Source: Amycolatopsis sp. NBC_01488
GTDB lineage: Bacteria; Actinomycetota; Actinomycetes; Mycobacteriales; Pseudonocardiaceae
NCBI RefSeq assembly: GCF_036227105.1
Contig: NZ_CP109434.1
Span: 1,864,001-1,928,000 of the forward strand
Reading direction: 5' to 3'
DNA: 64,000 bases
The notes under the pieces are model-generated. The model searched no databases. It had not been told where the DNA came from and saw only the letters and a list, made by a program, of their open reading frames with translations. The position numbers and the translations under genes are program-made. This document shows positions 16,031 to 23,665 of this stretch, piece after piece (within the stretch, counting starts at the first letter, position 1; each line of letters starts with the position of its first letter).

Positions 16031-16059
16031 ATCACCATTGTCCGTGAGGATGGCTGATC

Positions 16060-17226
16060 GTGCGCGAACCTGCTCTCGTCCCCCGCCTCCGGCCGTTCAC
16101 CTCGACCATCTTCGCCGAGATGACCGCGCTGGCCGTCAAGCACGACGCCGTCAACCTCGGCCAGGGCTTCCCGGACACCGACGGCCCGGCCGGCATGCTC
16201 GAAGCGGCCAAAAACGCGCTGTTCGGCGGGGCCAACCAGTACCCGCCCGGCTCCGGGCGCCCGGAGCTGCGGGCCGCGATCGCGCGGCACCGGCTGCGCT
16301 ACGGCACCGAGTACGACCCGGACACGGAGATCCTGGTCACCGCGGGCGCGACCGAGGCCATTGCGGCGGCGTTGTTGGCGCTGACCGAGCCCGGCGACGA
16401 GGTCATCGTCATCGAGCCGTACTACGACTCCTACGCCGCCGCGGTCGCGATGGCGGGTGCCGAGCGCCGGATCGTCGGGCTCGTCGAAGGCCCGGACGGC
16501 CGGTTCGGCCTCGACGTCGACGGGCTGCGCGCCGCCGTCACGCCGCGGACCCGGGCGATCCTCGTCAACTCGCCGCACAACCCGACCGGCACCGTGTTCA
16601 CCCGCGCCGAGCTGGAAGCGCTGGCCGCGCTGTGCGTCGAGCACGACCTGATCGCGATCTGCGACGAGGTCTACGAGCACCTCGTCTTCGACGACAACGA
16701 GCACATCCCGCTGGTCACGCTGCCCGGCATGCGGCCGCGGACGGTGAGCATCTCCAGCGCCGGGAAGACGTTCAACTGCACCGGCTGGAAGATCGGCTGG
16801 GTCTGCTCGACGCCGGAGCTGGTCGCGGCGGTGAAGGCGGCGAAGCAGTTCATCACCTTCGTGTCCGGCGGGCCGCTGCAGCCGGCCGTCGCATACGCGC
16901 TCGACCACGAGCTGACCTGGGTCGACGGCCTGCGCGCGTCACTGCAGGAGAAGCGTGACCGGCTCTCGGCCGGGCTGGCCGATGCGGGGTTCGCCGTGCG
17001 GCCGACCGCGGGCACGTACTTCGTCTGCGTCGACGTGCGGCCGCTGGGCTTCACCGACGCCGCCGACCTCGCGTGGGAGCTGCCCGTGCGAGTGGGTGTC
17101 GCCGCGGTGCCCGTGAAGGTGTTCACCGATCACCCGGACGAGTGGAAACACCTGCTGCGTTTCGCGTTCTGCAAACGCAACGACGTCATCGACGAGGGCG
17201 TCACCCGATTGCGCAAACTGGTCTGA
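16060..17226 (+). CDS. PLP-dependent class I/II aminotransferase (DapC/kynurenine aminotransferase-like)
   Basis: 388 residues, fold type I. The PLP lysine is Lys236 in SSAGKTFNCTGWKIGW; other cofactor contacts are NSPHNPTG and DEVYEH, and the substrate-carboxylate arginine is probably in LRFAFCK. The start LGQGFPDTDGP resembles the MtDapC (Rv0858c)/YbdL-like group, which includes N-succinyldiaminopimelate and methionine/kynurenine aminotransferases. The exact amino donor is not evident. Monocistronic. Confidence 0.88.
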   Translation: MREPALVPRLRPFTSTIFAEMTALAVKHDAVNLGQGFPDTDGPAGMLEAAKNALFGGANQYPPGSGRPELRAAIARHRLRYGTEYDPDTEILVTAGATEAIAAALLALTEPGDEVIVIEPYYDSYAAAVAMAGAERRIVGLVEGPDGRFGLDVDGLRAAVTPRTRAILVNSPHNPTGTVFTRAELEALAALCVEHDLIAICDEVYEHLVFDDNEHIPLVTLPGMRPRTVSISSAGKTFNCTGWKIGWVCSTPELVAAVKAAKQFITFVSGGPLQPAVAYALDHELTWVDGLRASLQEKRDRLSAGLADAGFAVRPTAGTYFVCVDVRPLGFTDAADLAWELPVRVGVAAVPVKVFTDHPDEWKHLLRFAFCKRNDVIDEGVTRLRKLV

Positions 17227-17884
17227 CGACCGTTTCGCCGGGACGGAAACTTTCCGGCGGCGGAACTCGGCGGCGAAAAGGGCGCGGCGGCAGTCGGCGA
17301 CTCGGGTGGCACCGCGCGGCGGTCGACCGGTTGCCGTAGCCAGCCATCACGCTCCGCGATCATGAAGGTGATTTCGGGTCCGCGGCGCCGCCTGGTGAGG
17401 CCGACCCGCACCAGCGACCGTCCGGCCGTCGATGATCACGGAACGCAGCGGCTCGAGCGGCGCGCGCCCGGGCTTCGCGGACCACAGTGGACCCATTCGG
17501 CCCAGTGCGCGCCCGCCCGCCGGCGTCTGTCCGACCACTTCGCGGAAATCTTGCCGAATACACCCAAAGCCACCGTGTCGGCACGGAAAGCGACCGCGCA
17601 GCCGGAAACATCAGGTCAACGCGCGAATGTGCAAATTGCAGAACTCGTCCGAATGGCCGCAGTGAACCCCCCGAACGGCACTGAGAGTGATCAACTCGTC
17701 GGCCGCAGATGCCTTGCCCGGGAGAGCCGGTGCGCCTTACGGGCTGGATCGAACGCGGGAGAGATGAAAGACTCCCGAGCGGTGCTAGAAAGAGTGCAGC
17801 CCCGGGGGAACTGCGACCTGGCCGGAGAAAGATCCCAGCAAGAACGGACTCGAGCGTGCGTCGCGAGAGCCTCAGGCGCGGACG
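17227..17884. other. 658-bp gap without a convincing gene
   Basis: Nothing here meets my standard for a gene. GGAAA-C-TTTCC at 17235-17245 forms a short dyad just after the aminotransferase stop and could be part of a terminator. On the minus strand at about 17290-17550, codon bias is coding-like in two successive frames, suggesting a decayed gene. From about 17540 to 17800 base composition is less GC-rich and may hold the promoter of the surface protein that follows. Confidence 0.5.
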
Positions 17885-19387
17885 GTGGTGGTGGCGGTGA
17901 GCAGCACGGCGAACGCGCGCCGCAGCGCTCCCGCACGATCTGCGCTCACAGCGGGTGAAACGCACCGGAGTTTCGGCCCGTCCGCAGGCCGGGAAGCCCA
18001 CGCCTTGCCCTCGGGCGAGGCACAGCCGCAAGCCGACGCCTTGCCCTCGAGCGAGGCGCATCCGCACGCCTTCGCCCCGGCCTCGAGCGAGGCGCGCCCG
18101 ACAGCCTTCGCCCCGCCCTCGAGCGAGGCGCGGCCGACAGCCTTCTTCGCTCGCCCGAACGTCGCACGCCAGAGCGTTTCCGCAGGTCAGGGGCGTACCG
18201 CCGGGAAATCGGCGCACGCGCGCGGGCGCGCGCCGCGACCGTGGGCGGCCGCGCTGCAGCGGCCCGCCGCCAAGATCCTCGTCGCCGGGGGCCTGACCCT
18301 CGCCGGGTGGCTGCTCACCGGCGCTCTCTCCGGCAGCACCGCGGCCGCCGCCGAGCCCACCGCGTGCCCGCACGTCGCGGCGTCCACTGTGGAGCACACC
18401 GGCCTGCTGGGCCACCACCGCACGAGCCACCGCGAAGCCGGCGCCCCCACGTGCGCGCCGCAGCCGGACGCCGCGGCCGGCGCGACCAAGACCGACGACA
18501 CCGCGGCCGACACCACCGCCAAGCAGTCCACGAAGGACACTCAGACCACCGAAGAGCCGGCGACACCCTCGTCCGGCAGTCTCGCCGCGCCGACAGAGCC
18601 GGCCACCAAGACGACCGCGTCCGGTGGCGGGCTGCTCAACGGACTCGTCGGCACCGTCACCTCGGTGACCAAGCCGATCACGGCGCCGGCCACCCAGGCC
18701 ACCTCGTCCGACAGCGGCCTGCTGGGCGGGCTCGTCGGCGGCGTCCTCAACGTGGTCGGCGGCACGCTGAACACGGTCACCACCACCGTCAGCGGCACGC
18801 TGAACACCGTCGGCGCCGTCACGGACACGCTGTCCCACACCGTCCTCGCGCCGCTCACGCAGCCGCCCGCGGGCAACCCGGACGCGCCCGTCCTGCTCCC
18901 CCTCGACGACATCCTCGCCCCGGTCCTCGGCAGCTCGAACTCGGGCGGCGTCACGGTCACCGTGCCCGGCGTCGTCGGCGACACCCTCACCCCGGTGACG
19001 ACCACCGCCGTCGCCCCCGAGACCGCGCCCGCTGAGACGCCCGCCACGACGACGTCGACGACGGCCTCCCGGGTCGCGACCGTGCACCTCGTCGAGGTGC
19101 AGAACACGCTGCGGGCCCAGCAGGAGCAGCCGCGCGACTCCGGCGTCCACGCCCGCAACGGCGGCGGCGACAGCACTCCCGGCCTGCCCGGCGGCTCCAG
19201 TGCCCCGAGCGCGCCGGCGCCGACCGCGGCGCCCGGCCACGACGGCCCCGGTGGCGTCCGCCACCCGTTCGCCGTCCACACCGACGACGTGACCACCACC
19301 CAGCTCAAGCTGATCGGTGCCAGCCGCGACCACGAAGTCGACGGCGCGGGCAGGGAAGCCGCCCTGCCCACCACCTCCCCCGACTGA
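17885..19387 (+). CDS. Repeat-containing membrane-anchored or secreted surface protein
   Basis: Up to 500 residues; the start is uncertain because clustered GTGs at 17885-17899 lack a clear ribosome-binding site. Residues about 38-90 hold degenerate 12-residue repeats. A basic stretch (ARGRAPRPW) then precedes one hydrophobic segment (ILVAGGLTLAGWLLTGAL) at about 130-147 that ends in an ATAAAA-E-like cleavage region. The rest is T, A, P and S rich with valine-threonine repeats (LLNGLVGTVTSVTKPI; GGTLNTVTTTVSGTLNTVG), as in cell-wall or chaplin-associated actinomycete proteins. A 110-residue extension before the membrane segment is unusual, so the real start may be elsewhere. Function unknown. 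Confidence 0.55.
   Translation: MVVAVSSTANARRSAPARSALTAGETHRSFGPSAGREAHALPSGEAQPQADALPSSEAHPHAFAPASSEARPTAFAPPSSEARPTAFFARPNVARQSVSAGQGRTAGKSAHARGRAPRPWAAALQRPAAKILVAGGLTLAGWLLTGALSGSTAAAAEPTACPHVAASTVEHTGLLGHHRTSHREAGAPTCAPQPDAAAGATKTDDTAADTTAKQSTKDTQTTEEPATPSSGSLAAPTEPATKTTASGGGLLNGLVGTVTSVTKPITAPATQATSSDSGLLGGLVGGVLNVVGGTLNTVTTTVSGTLNTVGAVTDTLSHTVLAPLTQPPAGNPDAPVLLPLDDILAPVLGSSNSGGVTVTVPGVVGDTLTPVTTTAVAPETAPAETPATTTSTTASRVATVHLVEVQNTLRAQQEQPRDSGVHARNGGGDSTPGLPGGSSAPSAPAPTAAPGHDGPGGVRHPFAVHTDDVTTTQLKLIGASRDHEVDGAGREAALPTTSPD
18002..18139 (+). repeat. 36-bp tandem repeats in coding sequence
   Basis: Four imperfect units at 18002-18037, 18038-18067, 18068-18103 and 18104-18139; the second is 30 bp and the others 36 bp. 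The last two differ at only a few bases. They translate to ALPSGEAQPQAD, ALPSSEAHPH, AFAPASSEARPT and AFAPPSSEARPT. All lengths are multiples of three, which supports translation of this part. Confidence 0.8.
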
Positions 19388-19607
19388 CCCCGAACCGGGC
19401 AGCCGGGGAGAACTGCGTCCAAACCAAGATCAACTGGACGTACTCGCACGCCGCAACCGCGTGACGTTTCCCCTGCTCCAGCACGAAATTCGTGACTCTT
19501 TCACGTCTCGTGACGCTGAACCGCGTCCGACGTACTCCAGGGGCGTAAACCCATGCGAAACCACCGTCTTTCCGACCGGCCGACCGCGCCCGGCCGGGTC
19601 GGATCCC

Positions 19608-19644
19608 GGTCCCGGCGCCGCGCTGCCCCCGCGGCGCCGGGACC
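19608..19644. terminator. 15-bp hairpin
   Basis: 19608-19622 pairs perfectly with 19630-19644 around a 7-nt loop. The stem is almost entirely G and C. Probable terminator for the plus-strand surface-protein gene, 220 bp downstream of its stop. Confidence 0.6.
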
Positions 19645-19722
19645 CACACCGGGCGTGCTCCGGGAGTCTTCGCTCACCGCGCCGAGCGGAGACTCGTCAA
19701 GCGGAGAGCACGCCTGAGCCGC

Positions 19723-19761
19723 CGGCTTCCCGGCACGTCGAGGGGCTGTGCCGGGAAGCCG
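19723..19761. terminator. 14-bp hairpin
   Basis: CGGCTTCCCGGCAC at 19723-19736 pairs with GTGCCGGGAAGCCG at 19748-19761, loop 11 nt. It is the second of three stem-loops in this convergent gap. Confidence 0.6.
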
Positions 19762-19807
19762 CGGCACCCACGAACGGGGTCACGCCCGCGAGTGGGAGTG
19801 TGAAACA

Positions 19808-19882
19808 ACGAACCGGTGCGCTGGATGCACATGAACGCCGCCCATCCCTGGGAGCAGGCTCGCATCCAGCGCACCGGTTCGT
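19808..19882 (-). terminator. Long 21-bp inverted repeat after MocR gene
   Basis: 19808-19828 and 19862-19882 are perfect 21-bp inverted repeats separated by 33 nt. The right arm ends 5 bp before the MocR stop codon (19887), and on the minus strand the stem is followed by TTGTTT. The position suits a terminator. The long spacer is unusual for one and could also suggest a mobile-element footprint or protein-binding site. Confidence 0.6.
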
Positions 19883-19886
19883 CTTG

Positions 19887-21335
19887 TCAGGCGATCGGTG
19901 CGTCCAAGGAGGCCGGAGTGCCGCTGACCGACGCCGCCGCGGCGCTCAGCCGCCGGACCGCTTCGTCGATCTTGTCCGGTGGCAAGGAGAACGGCAGCCG
20001 GATCCAGCGCTCCAGTCCGCCGTGGACGCCGAAGCGCGAGCCGGGCGCGACCTGGACGCCGTGACTCGCGGCCGCCACCGCGAGGCGCGAGCTGACCGGC
20101 TCCGGCATCCGGCACCACAGCGACAGGCCGCCCTTCGGCAGGGTGAACGTCCACTCCGGAAGGTGCCGGTGCACCGAGCGGGCCAGCGCGTCGCGGTAGC
20201 CGCGCAGCTCCTCGCGACGGCGGACCAGCGCGCCCGGGTCGTCCAGCAGTTCGGCGAGCACGATCTGCTCGAACACCGGCGAGCCCAGGTCGACCGCGTA
20301 GCGCGCGGAAACCAGCCGCCCGAGCAGGTCTTCCGACGCACGGATCCAGCCGAGCCGCAGCCCGCCCCAGTGCGTCTTGGACGCCGAGCCGACGCAGATC
20401 GCGAGGTCGCCGGCGAACGCGGCCAGCGGCGGCGGCCCGTCGAGCGGATCGCCTTCGAGGTCCAGCTCGGCGAGCGTCTCGTCGACGACGACCGGCGTCC
20501 GGGCACGCGCCAGCACGGAACCGAGCCGTTCGCGGCCTTCGGCGTCCAGGCGCAGGCCGGTCGGGTTCTGGAAGTCGACGACGAGGTAGGCGAACCGCGG
20601 GTTCGCCTGGCGCAGCGCCGCGTCGATGCCGGCGATGTCCCAGCCGCGCGGCCCGGCCGGGTCGAGCGCCACCGGCACCGGGATCGCGTGCGCGGCGCGG
20701 ATCGCCTCCAGCGCGTTCGGGTACGTCGGCTGCTCGACGAGCACGCGGTCACCGGGGCCGGCGAGCATCCGCAGGACCAGGACGAACGCGTGGTGCGCGC
20801 CGTTGGTGACCATGACCTGCGCGGGCGTGGTCGGCAGCCCGCGTTCGGTGTACCGCTGGGCGATCTTCTCCCGCAGGCCGAGCAGGCCGCGTTCCTGGTA
20901 GCCGTGGTCGCCGAGGTGGTCGGCGAGCCGGACGCGGGCCGCGTCGACCGCCGCGGCCGTGCCCGCGATGGCCGGCGACGACGCGTGGGTGAAGTCGATC
21001 GAGCCGTCGCCCGCCGGGGCGAGCGGGCTGCGCCGACGACGTCCGGGCGCGGCGATCCACGACCCCGCGCCGCGGCGGCTCGCGACGAACCCGTTGTCCC
21101 GCAACCGGTCCAGTGCCGCGCCGATCAGCGTCCGGCTGGCGCCGAGCGCGTCGGCCAGCTCGCGCTCGGCGGGCAGCCGGGTGCCGAGCGGCAGTTGGCC
21201 GTCCAGCACCTGCAGCTCGATGGCCGCGGCCAGGTCGGTCGCGCCCTGCCGGGATCCACCTTGCCGCCACGAGCCCAGCATGACAGCCAATCGAGGACCA
21301 GAGATGCGTCCACCCATCGGAATCACGGGTTCCAT
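19887..21335 (-). CDS. MocR/GntR-type regulator with aminotransferase domain (YczR-like)
   Basis: 482 residues. A GntR winged helix lies at about 32-100 (LPLGTRLPAERELADALGAS; RTLIGAALDRLRDNGFV). A fold-type I aminotransferase-like domain spans about 115-470 with FQNPTGLRLD, VVDETLAELDL and the PLP lysine in GSASKTHWGGLRLGW. MocR regulators use PLP or its imine with an effector as the signal. It is divergent from a YczE-like membrane gene, the arrangement known for yczR-yczE, so control of that gene is likely. An alternative start is 21317. Confidence 0.88.
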   Translation of the reverse strand: MEPVIPMGGRISGPRLAVMLGSWRQGGSRQGATDLAAAIELQVLDGQLPLGTRLPAERELADALGASRTLIGAALDRLRDNGFVASRRGAGSWIAAPGRRRRSPLAPAGDGSIDFTHASSPAIAGTAAAVDAARVRLADHLGDHGYQERGLLGLREKIAQRYTERGLPTTPAQVMVTNGAHHAFVLVLRMLAGPGDRVLVEQPTYPNALEAIRAAHAIPVPVALDPAGPRGWDIAGIDAALRQANPRFAYLVVDFQNPTGLRLDAEGRERLGSVLARARTPVVVDETLAELDLEGDPLDGPPPLAAFAGDLAICVGSASKTHWGGLRLGWIRASEDLLGRLVSARYAVDLGSPVFEQIVLAELLDDPGALVRRREELRGYRDALARSVHRHLPEWTFTLPKGGLSLWCRMPEPVSSRLAVAAASHGVQVAPGSRFGVHGGLERWIRLPFSLPPDKIDEAVRRLSAAAASVSGTPASLDAPIA

Positions 21336-21339
21336 AAGA

Positions 21340-21381
21340 CCAATATCCTGGAATTGGCTATGGTTTACAAGGCCACTTGGC
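21340..21381. promoter_or_regulatory. Candidate MocR operator between mocR and yczE-like genes
   Basis: CCAAT at 21340-21344 and ATTGG at 21353-21357 form a dyad. In addition TTGGC occurs as a direct repeat at 21354-21358 and 21377-21381, 23 bp apart. MocR operators are typically direct repeats of about two helical turns. The segment is less GC-rich than its surroundings and lies in the only space available for the divergent promoters. Confidence 0.5.
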
Positions 21382-21395
21382 CGGATAGTGAAGAC

Positions 21396-22019
21396 GTGGC
21401 TCAGATCGATCTCCGGCCCGTCCGGATCTCCCGCAACCCCGTCCGGCGCAGCGTCCAGCTCCTGTCCGGCCTCGCCCTCTACGGCACCAGCGTCGCCCTG
21501 GTCACCCGGGCCGGCCTGGGCCTCGAGCCGTGGAGCGTGCTGGCCGAAGGCGTCCTGAAGCACACCGGGCTCACGTTCGGCACGGTCACCGGCCTGATCT
21601 CCGTGGTCGTGCTGCTCCTGTGGATCCCGCTGCGCCAGCGGCCCGGGATCGGGACCATCGCGAACGTCGTGGTCATCTCGGTGCTGGTCGACGTGGTCCG
21701 GGCACTGGTCCCGGACCAGCACGACCTGGGGTGGCGGATCGCGCTGCTGGTCGGCGGGGTGGTGCTCAATGGCGTCGCGACCGCCACGTACGTCGGCGCG
21801 CGGCTCGGCCCGGGTCCTCGCGACGGCCTGATGACCGGGCTCGCCGGGCGCACCGGCTGGTCGGTCCGGCTGGTGCGCACCGGCATCGAGGTCACCGTGG
21901 TGGCCGTCGGCTTCCTGCTCGGCGGGACCGTCGGGATCGGCACCGTGCTCTACGCACTGGCCATCGGCCCGCTCACCCAGGCACTGCTGCCGCTGACCGC
22001 CTGGCGCGAGCGGGCCTAG
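21396..22019 (+). CDS. YczE/YitT-like membrane protein
   Basis: 207 residues from GTG 21396, chosen over ATG 21360 because it leaves room for promoter and operator. Five or six hydrophobic segments are present. VRRSVQLLSGLALYGTSVAL opens the protein and YVGARLGPGPRDGLMTGLAG is the family's most conserved loop. It pairs divergently with the MocR regulator as in yczE-yczR loci. The transported solute is unknown. Its TAG overlaps the stop codon of the converging Clp-N gene. Confidence 0.8.
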   Translation: MAQIDLRPVRISRNPVRRSVQLLSGLALYGTSVALVTRAGLGLEPWSVLAEGVLKHTGLTFGTVTGLISVVVLLLWIPLRQRPGIGTIANVVVISVLVDVVRALVPDQHDLGWRIALLVGGVVLNGVATATYVGARLGPGPRDGLMTGLAGRTGWSVRLVRTGIEVTVVAVGFLLGGTVGIGTVLYALAIGPLTQALLPLTAWRERA

Positions 22020-22543
22020 CCCGCCTTGCGCTGCTGGACCGCCCGGCGCAGCGTCACGTAGTCCGCGCCGCGCCGGGCCAGGACGTCGTCGGTGTCGTGC
22101 TGCTGGGCCAGCGCCAGCAGGATGTGCTCCTGCCCGAGGTGCTTGTCCCCCAGCCGGACGGCCTCCTTGAGGCTCAGCTCCAGGGTCTTCTTCGACTGGG
22201 ACGTGAACGGGATGTGCCCGCGCTTGGCCGGCCCGAGCCGGCCGGCGAGCGCACCCTCGCCGTGGGTCTGCTCGACCCGTTCGACGATCTGCTCGACGTC
22301 GATGCCGAACTCGGTGAGCGCCTCGGCGTCGGCGTCGCTGACCCCGCCGCGGCGCCGGGTGCGGGCGAGCTCGGCCCCGATTTCGTCCGGTGAAATGCCC
22401 AGCTCGGCCAGCAGGGGGACACCCGTCTTGACCAGCCCGGCCAGCAGGTGCGCCGGCCGGATCTCCACCGAACCGGACTCCCGCGCCACGATCTGCGCCT
22501 CGACGACCGCCATCCGCGCGTCCGCCGTGAACCGTTCGAACAT
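22016..22543 (-). CDS. Clp N-terminal (ClpC/ClpA-type) repeat-domain protein without ATPase
   Basis: 175 residues made of two Clp-N repeats: MFERFTADARMAVVEAQIVA...IRPAHLLAGLV and IPFTSQSKKTLELSLKEAVR...LGQEHILLALAQ. In ClpC these repeats receive adaptors and substrates; no AAA+ module is present here. The ATG shares one base with the stop of the small helix-turn-helix gene upstream (TGATG), so both are co-translated. The gene at 41286-42020 is essentially the same two parts fused, which argues that the pair acts as one regulator. Confidence 0.85.
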   Translation of the reverse strand: MFERFTADARMAVVEAQIVARESGSVEIRPAHLLAGLVKTGVPLLAELGISPDEIGAELARTRRRGGVSDADAEALTEFGIDVEQIVERVEQTHGEGALAGRLGPAKRGHIPFTSQSKKTLELSLKEAVRLGDKHLGQEHILLALAQQHDTDDVLARRGADYVTLRRAVQQRKAG

Positions 22544-22752
22544 CAGTGCCTCCCGTACTTCTTGTGCACGGCCTGCCGGCTGACCCCCAGCTCGGCGGCG
22601 ATCTCCTGCCACGACCAGCCGTCGACCCGCGCACTGCGGACCTGCACGGCCTCCAGTTGTTCCACCAGCCGCCGGAGCGCGGCGACCGCACGCAGTCCCA
22701 CCCGGGGATCGCGGTCACCGGCCCGGGCGGCCAGGTCCGTCGCTTCTGTCAT
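22543..22752 (-). CDS. Small helix-turn-helix protein coupled to Clp-N protein
   Basis: 69 residues. A helical N-terminal part (VGLRAVAALRRLVEQLEAVQ) is followed by the HTH WSWQEIAAELGVSRQAVHKK at about 45-64, similar to sigma region 4 or YlxM-type helices. The ATG at 22752 is 7 nt after TAGGTT, giving a leaderless promoter whose -10 and -35 lie inside two palindromes (22756-22800). It is the DNA-binding half of a split HTH/Clp-N module and probably represses its own operon. Confidence 0.85.
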   Translation of the reverse strand: MTEATDLAARAGDRDPRVGLRAVAALRRLVEQLEAVQVRSARVDGWSWQEIAAELGVSRQAVHKKYGRH

Positions 22753-22755
22753 GCC

Positions 22756-22800
22756 TGTCAACCTACGTTGACATTCGAGCGTTGTCAACCTGAGTTGACA
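22756..22800 (-). promoter_or_regulatory. Twin palindromic operators and leaderless promoter of the HTH + Clp-N operon
   Basis: Two copies of TGTCAAC-N4-GTTGACA lie at 22756-22773 (spacer CTAC) and 22783-22800 (spacer CTGA), 27 bp centre to centre. Read on the minus strand, TTGACA in the distal copy is a consensus -35; 17 bp later TAGGTT in the proximal copy is the -10; 7 nt later comes the ATG at 22752. Binding to either palindrome would cover a promoter element. The same layout precedes the fused HTH-Clp-N gene at 42020. Confidence 0.8.
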
Positions 22801-22844
22801 GTCGTCAGCGCGAAGGTCCCCCGGGCCCGACGTAGAGTCGAGTG

Positions 22845-23612
22845 ATGCCCGAGATCGTGATCGCCGAGCGGGCCGGGGTGGGCGCCGACGGCCACCCCCG
22901 CCCGACCGAAGACCACGTCGTCGTGCTGGACAACGCGGTCCTGGTGCTCGACGGCGCGACCTCGGCGGACCCCTCGCAACCGCCCGGTGGCTGGTACGCC
23001 GAACGGCTGGCGCGGCGTCTCGCCGACGACCTGCGCGCAGCACCGGAAGCCGCCCTGACGGACATCCTGACCAGCGCGATCGCCGCCGTCACGACCGAGA
23101 ACGCCCTGCGTCCGCAGCAGTCGCCGTCCAGCACGGTCGCCGCCGTGCGGTGGCTCGAAGACCGCGTCGACGCGCTCGTGCTCGCCGACAGCCCGGTGGT
23201 CGGCTTCGGCGGCTTCGGCGTCGACGTCGTCTCCGACGACCGGCTCGCCCGGCTGCGGCGGCGCGGGATGCTCCAGACCGGCGCCGACGTCCGGCGCCGG
23301 CGCAACGCCCACGACGGCTTCTGGGTCGCCGAGGCCGACCCGGGCGCCGCCGCGCACGCCGTCCGGCGCAGCTGGCCGCGGGCCGACGTCGACGCCGTCG
23401 TGCTCGCCAGCGACGGCGTCTCCATCGGCGTCGACCAGTACGCGCTGTTCGACTGGCGCGAAGTCCTCGCGATCACCCGCGCCGACGGTCCGGACGCGAT
23501 CTTGGACGCCGTCCGGACCGCGGAAAAGCAGGACCCGGACGGCGAACGCTGGCCGCGGCCGAAACGCCACGACGACCAGGCGCTCGTCCTCGTCGACTTC
23601 TCTCCGGGGTGA
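22845..23612 (+). CDS. PP2C-family serine/threonine phosphatase-like protein
   Basis: 255 residues. PTEDHVVVLDNAVLVLDGAT gives the first metal-binding region (ED...DGAT instead of the canonical NEDR...DGMG), and VVLASDGVSIGVDQYALFDW the second (ASDGV). HDDQALVLVDF at the end matches the DD(N/Q) metal site. It is a divergent PP2C, with catalysis likely but not certain. TAGAGT ends 6 nt before the ATG, supporting this start. It is divergent from the HTH/Clp-N operon, whose twin operators end 44 bp upstream of this start, so co-regulation is possible. Confidence 0.8.
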   Translation: MPEIVIAERAGVGADGHPRPTEDHVVVLDNAVLVLDGATSADPSQPPGGWYAERLARRLADDLRAAPEAALTDILTSAIAAVTTENALRPQQSPSSTVAAVRWLEDRVDALVLADSPVVGFGGFGVDVVSDDRLARLRRRGMLQTGADVRRRRNAHDGFWVAEADPGAAAHAVRRSWPRADVDAVVLASDGVSIGVDQYALFDWREVLAITRADGPDAILDAVRTAEKQDPDGERWPRPKRHDDQALVLVDFSPG

Positions 23613-23665
23613 ATTCAGGGTCTTCCCTGATCACGACCGTCCGGTTCTCCGAGAACCTGGAGAAC

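Larger units (their letters stand above)
19388..19886. other. 499-bp gap holding three strong hairpins
   Basis: No gene is supported here. Three separate perfect stem-loops follow one another: 19608-19644, 19723-19761 and 19808-19882, listed individually. They lie between the 3' ends of the surface-protein gene (+) and the MocR gene (-), so both genes probably terminate here. Confidence 0.6.

Noticed and set aside
17946..18167. Arginine-rich minus-strand frame across the 36-bp repeats
   Set aside because: Shadow of the plus-strand repeats; no start signal and an unrealistic composition.
17360..22718. Very long open frames opposite or alongside real genes (for example 17360-19333 minus, 19317-22019 plus, 19887-22718 minus)
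   Set aside because: They are open only because GC-rich coding DNA lacks stops in other frames; their residues are mainly R, G, A and P, with the wrong codon-position bias, and real genes with recognisable domains occupy the same DNA.
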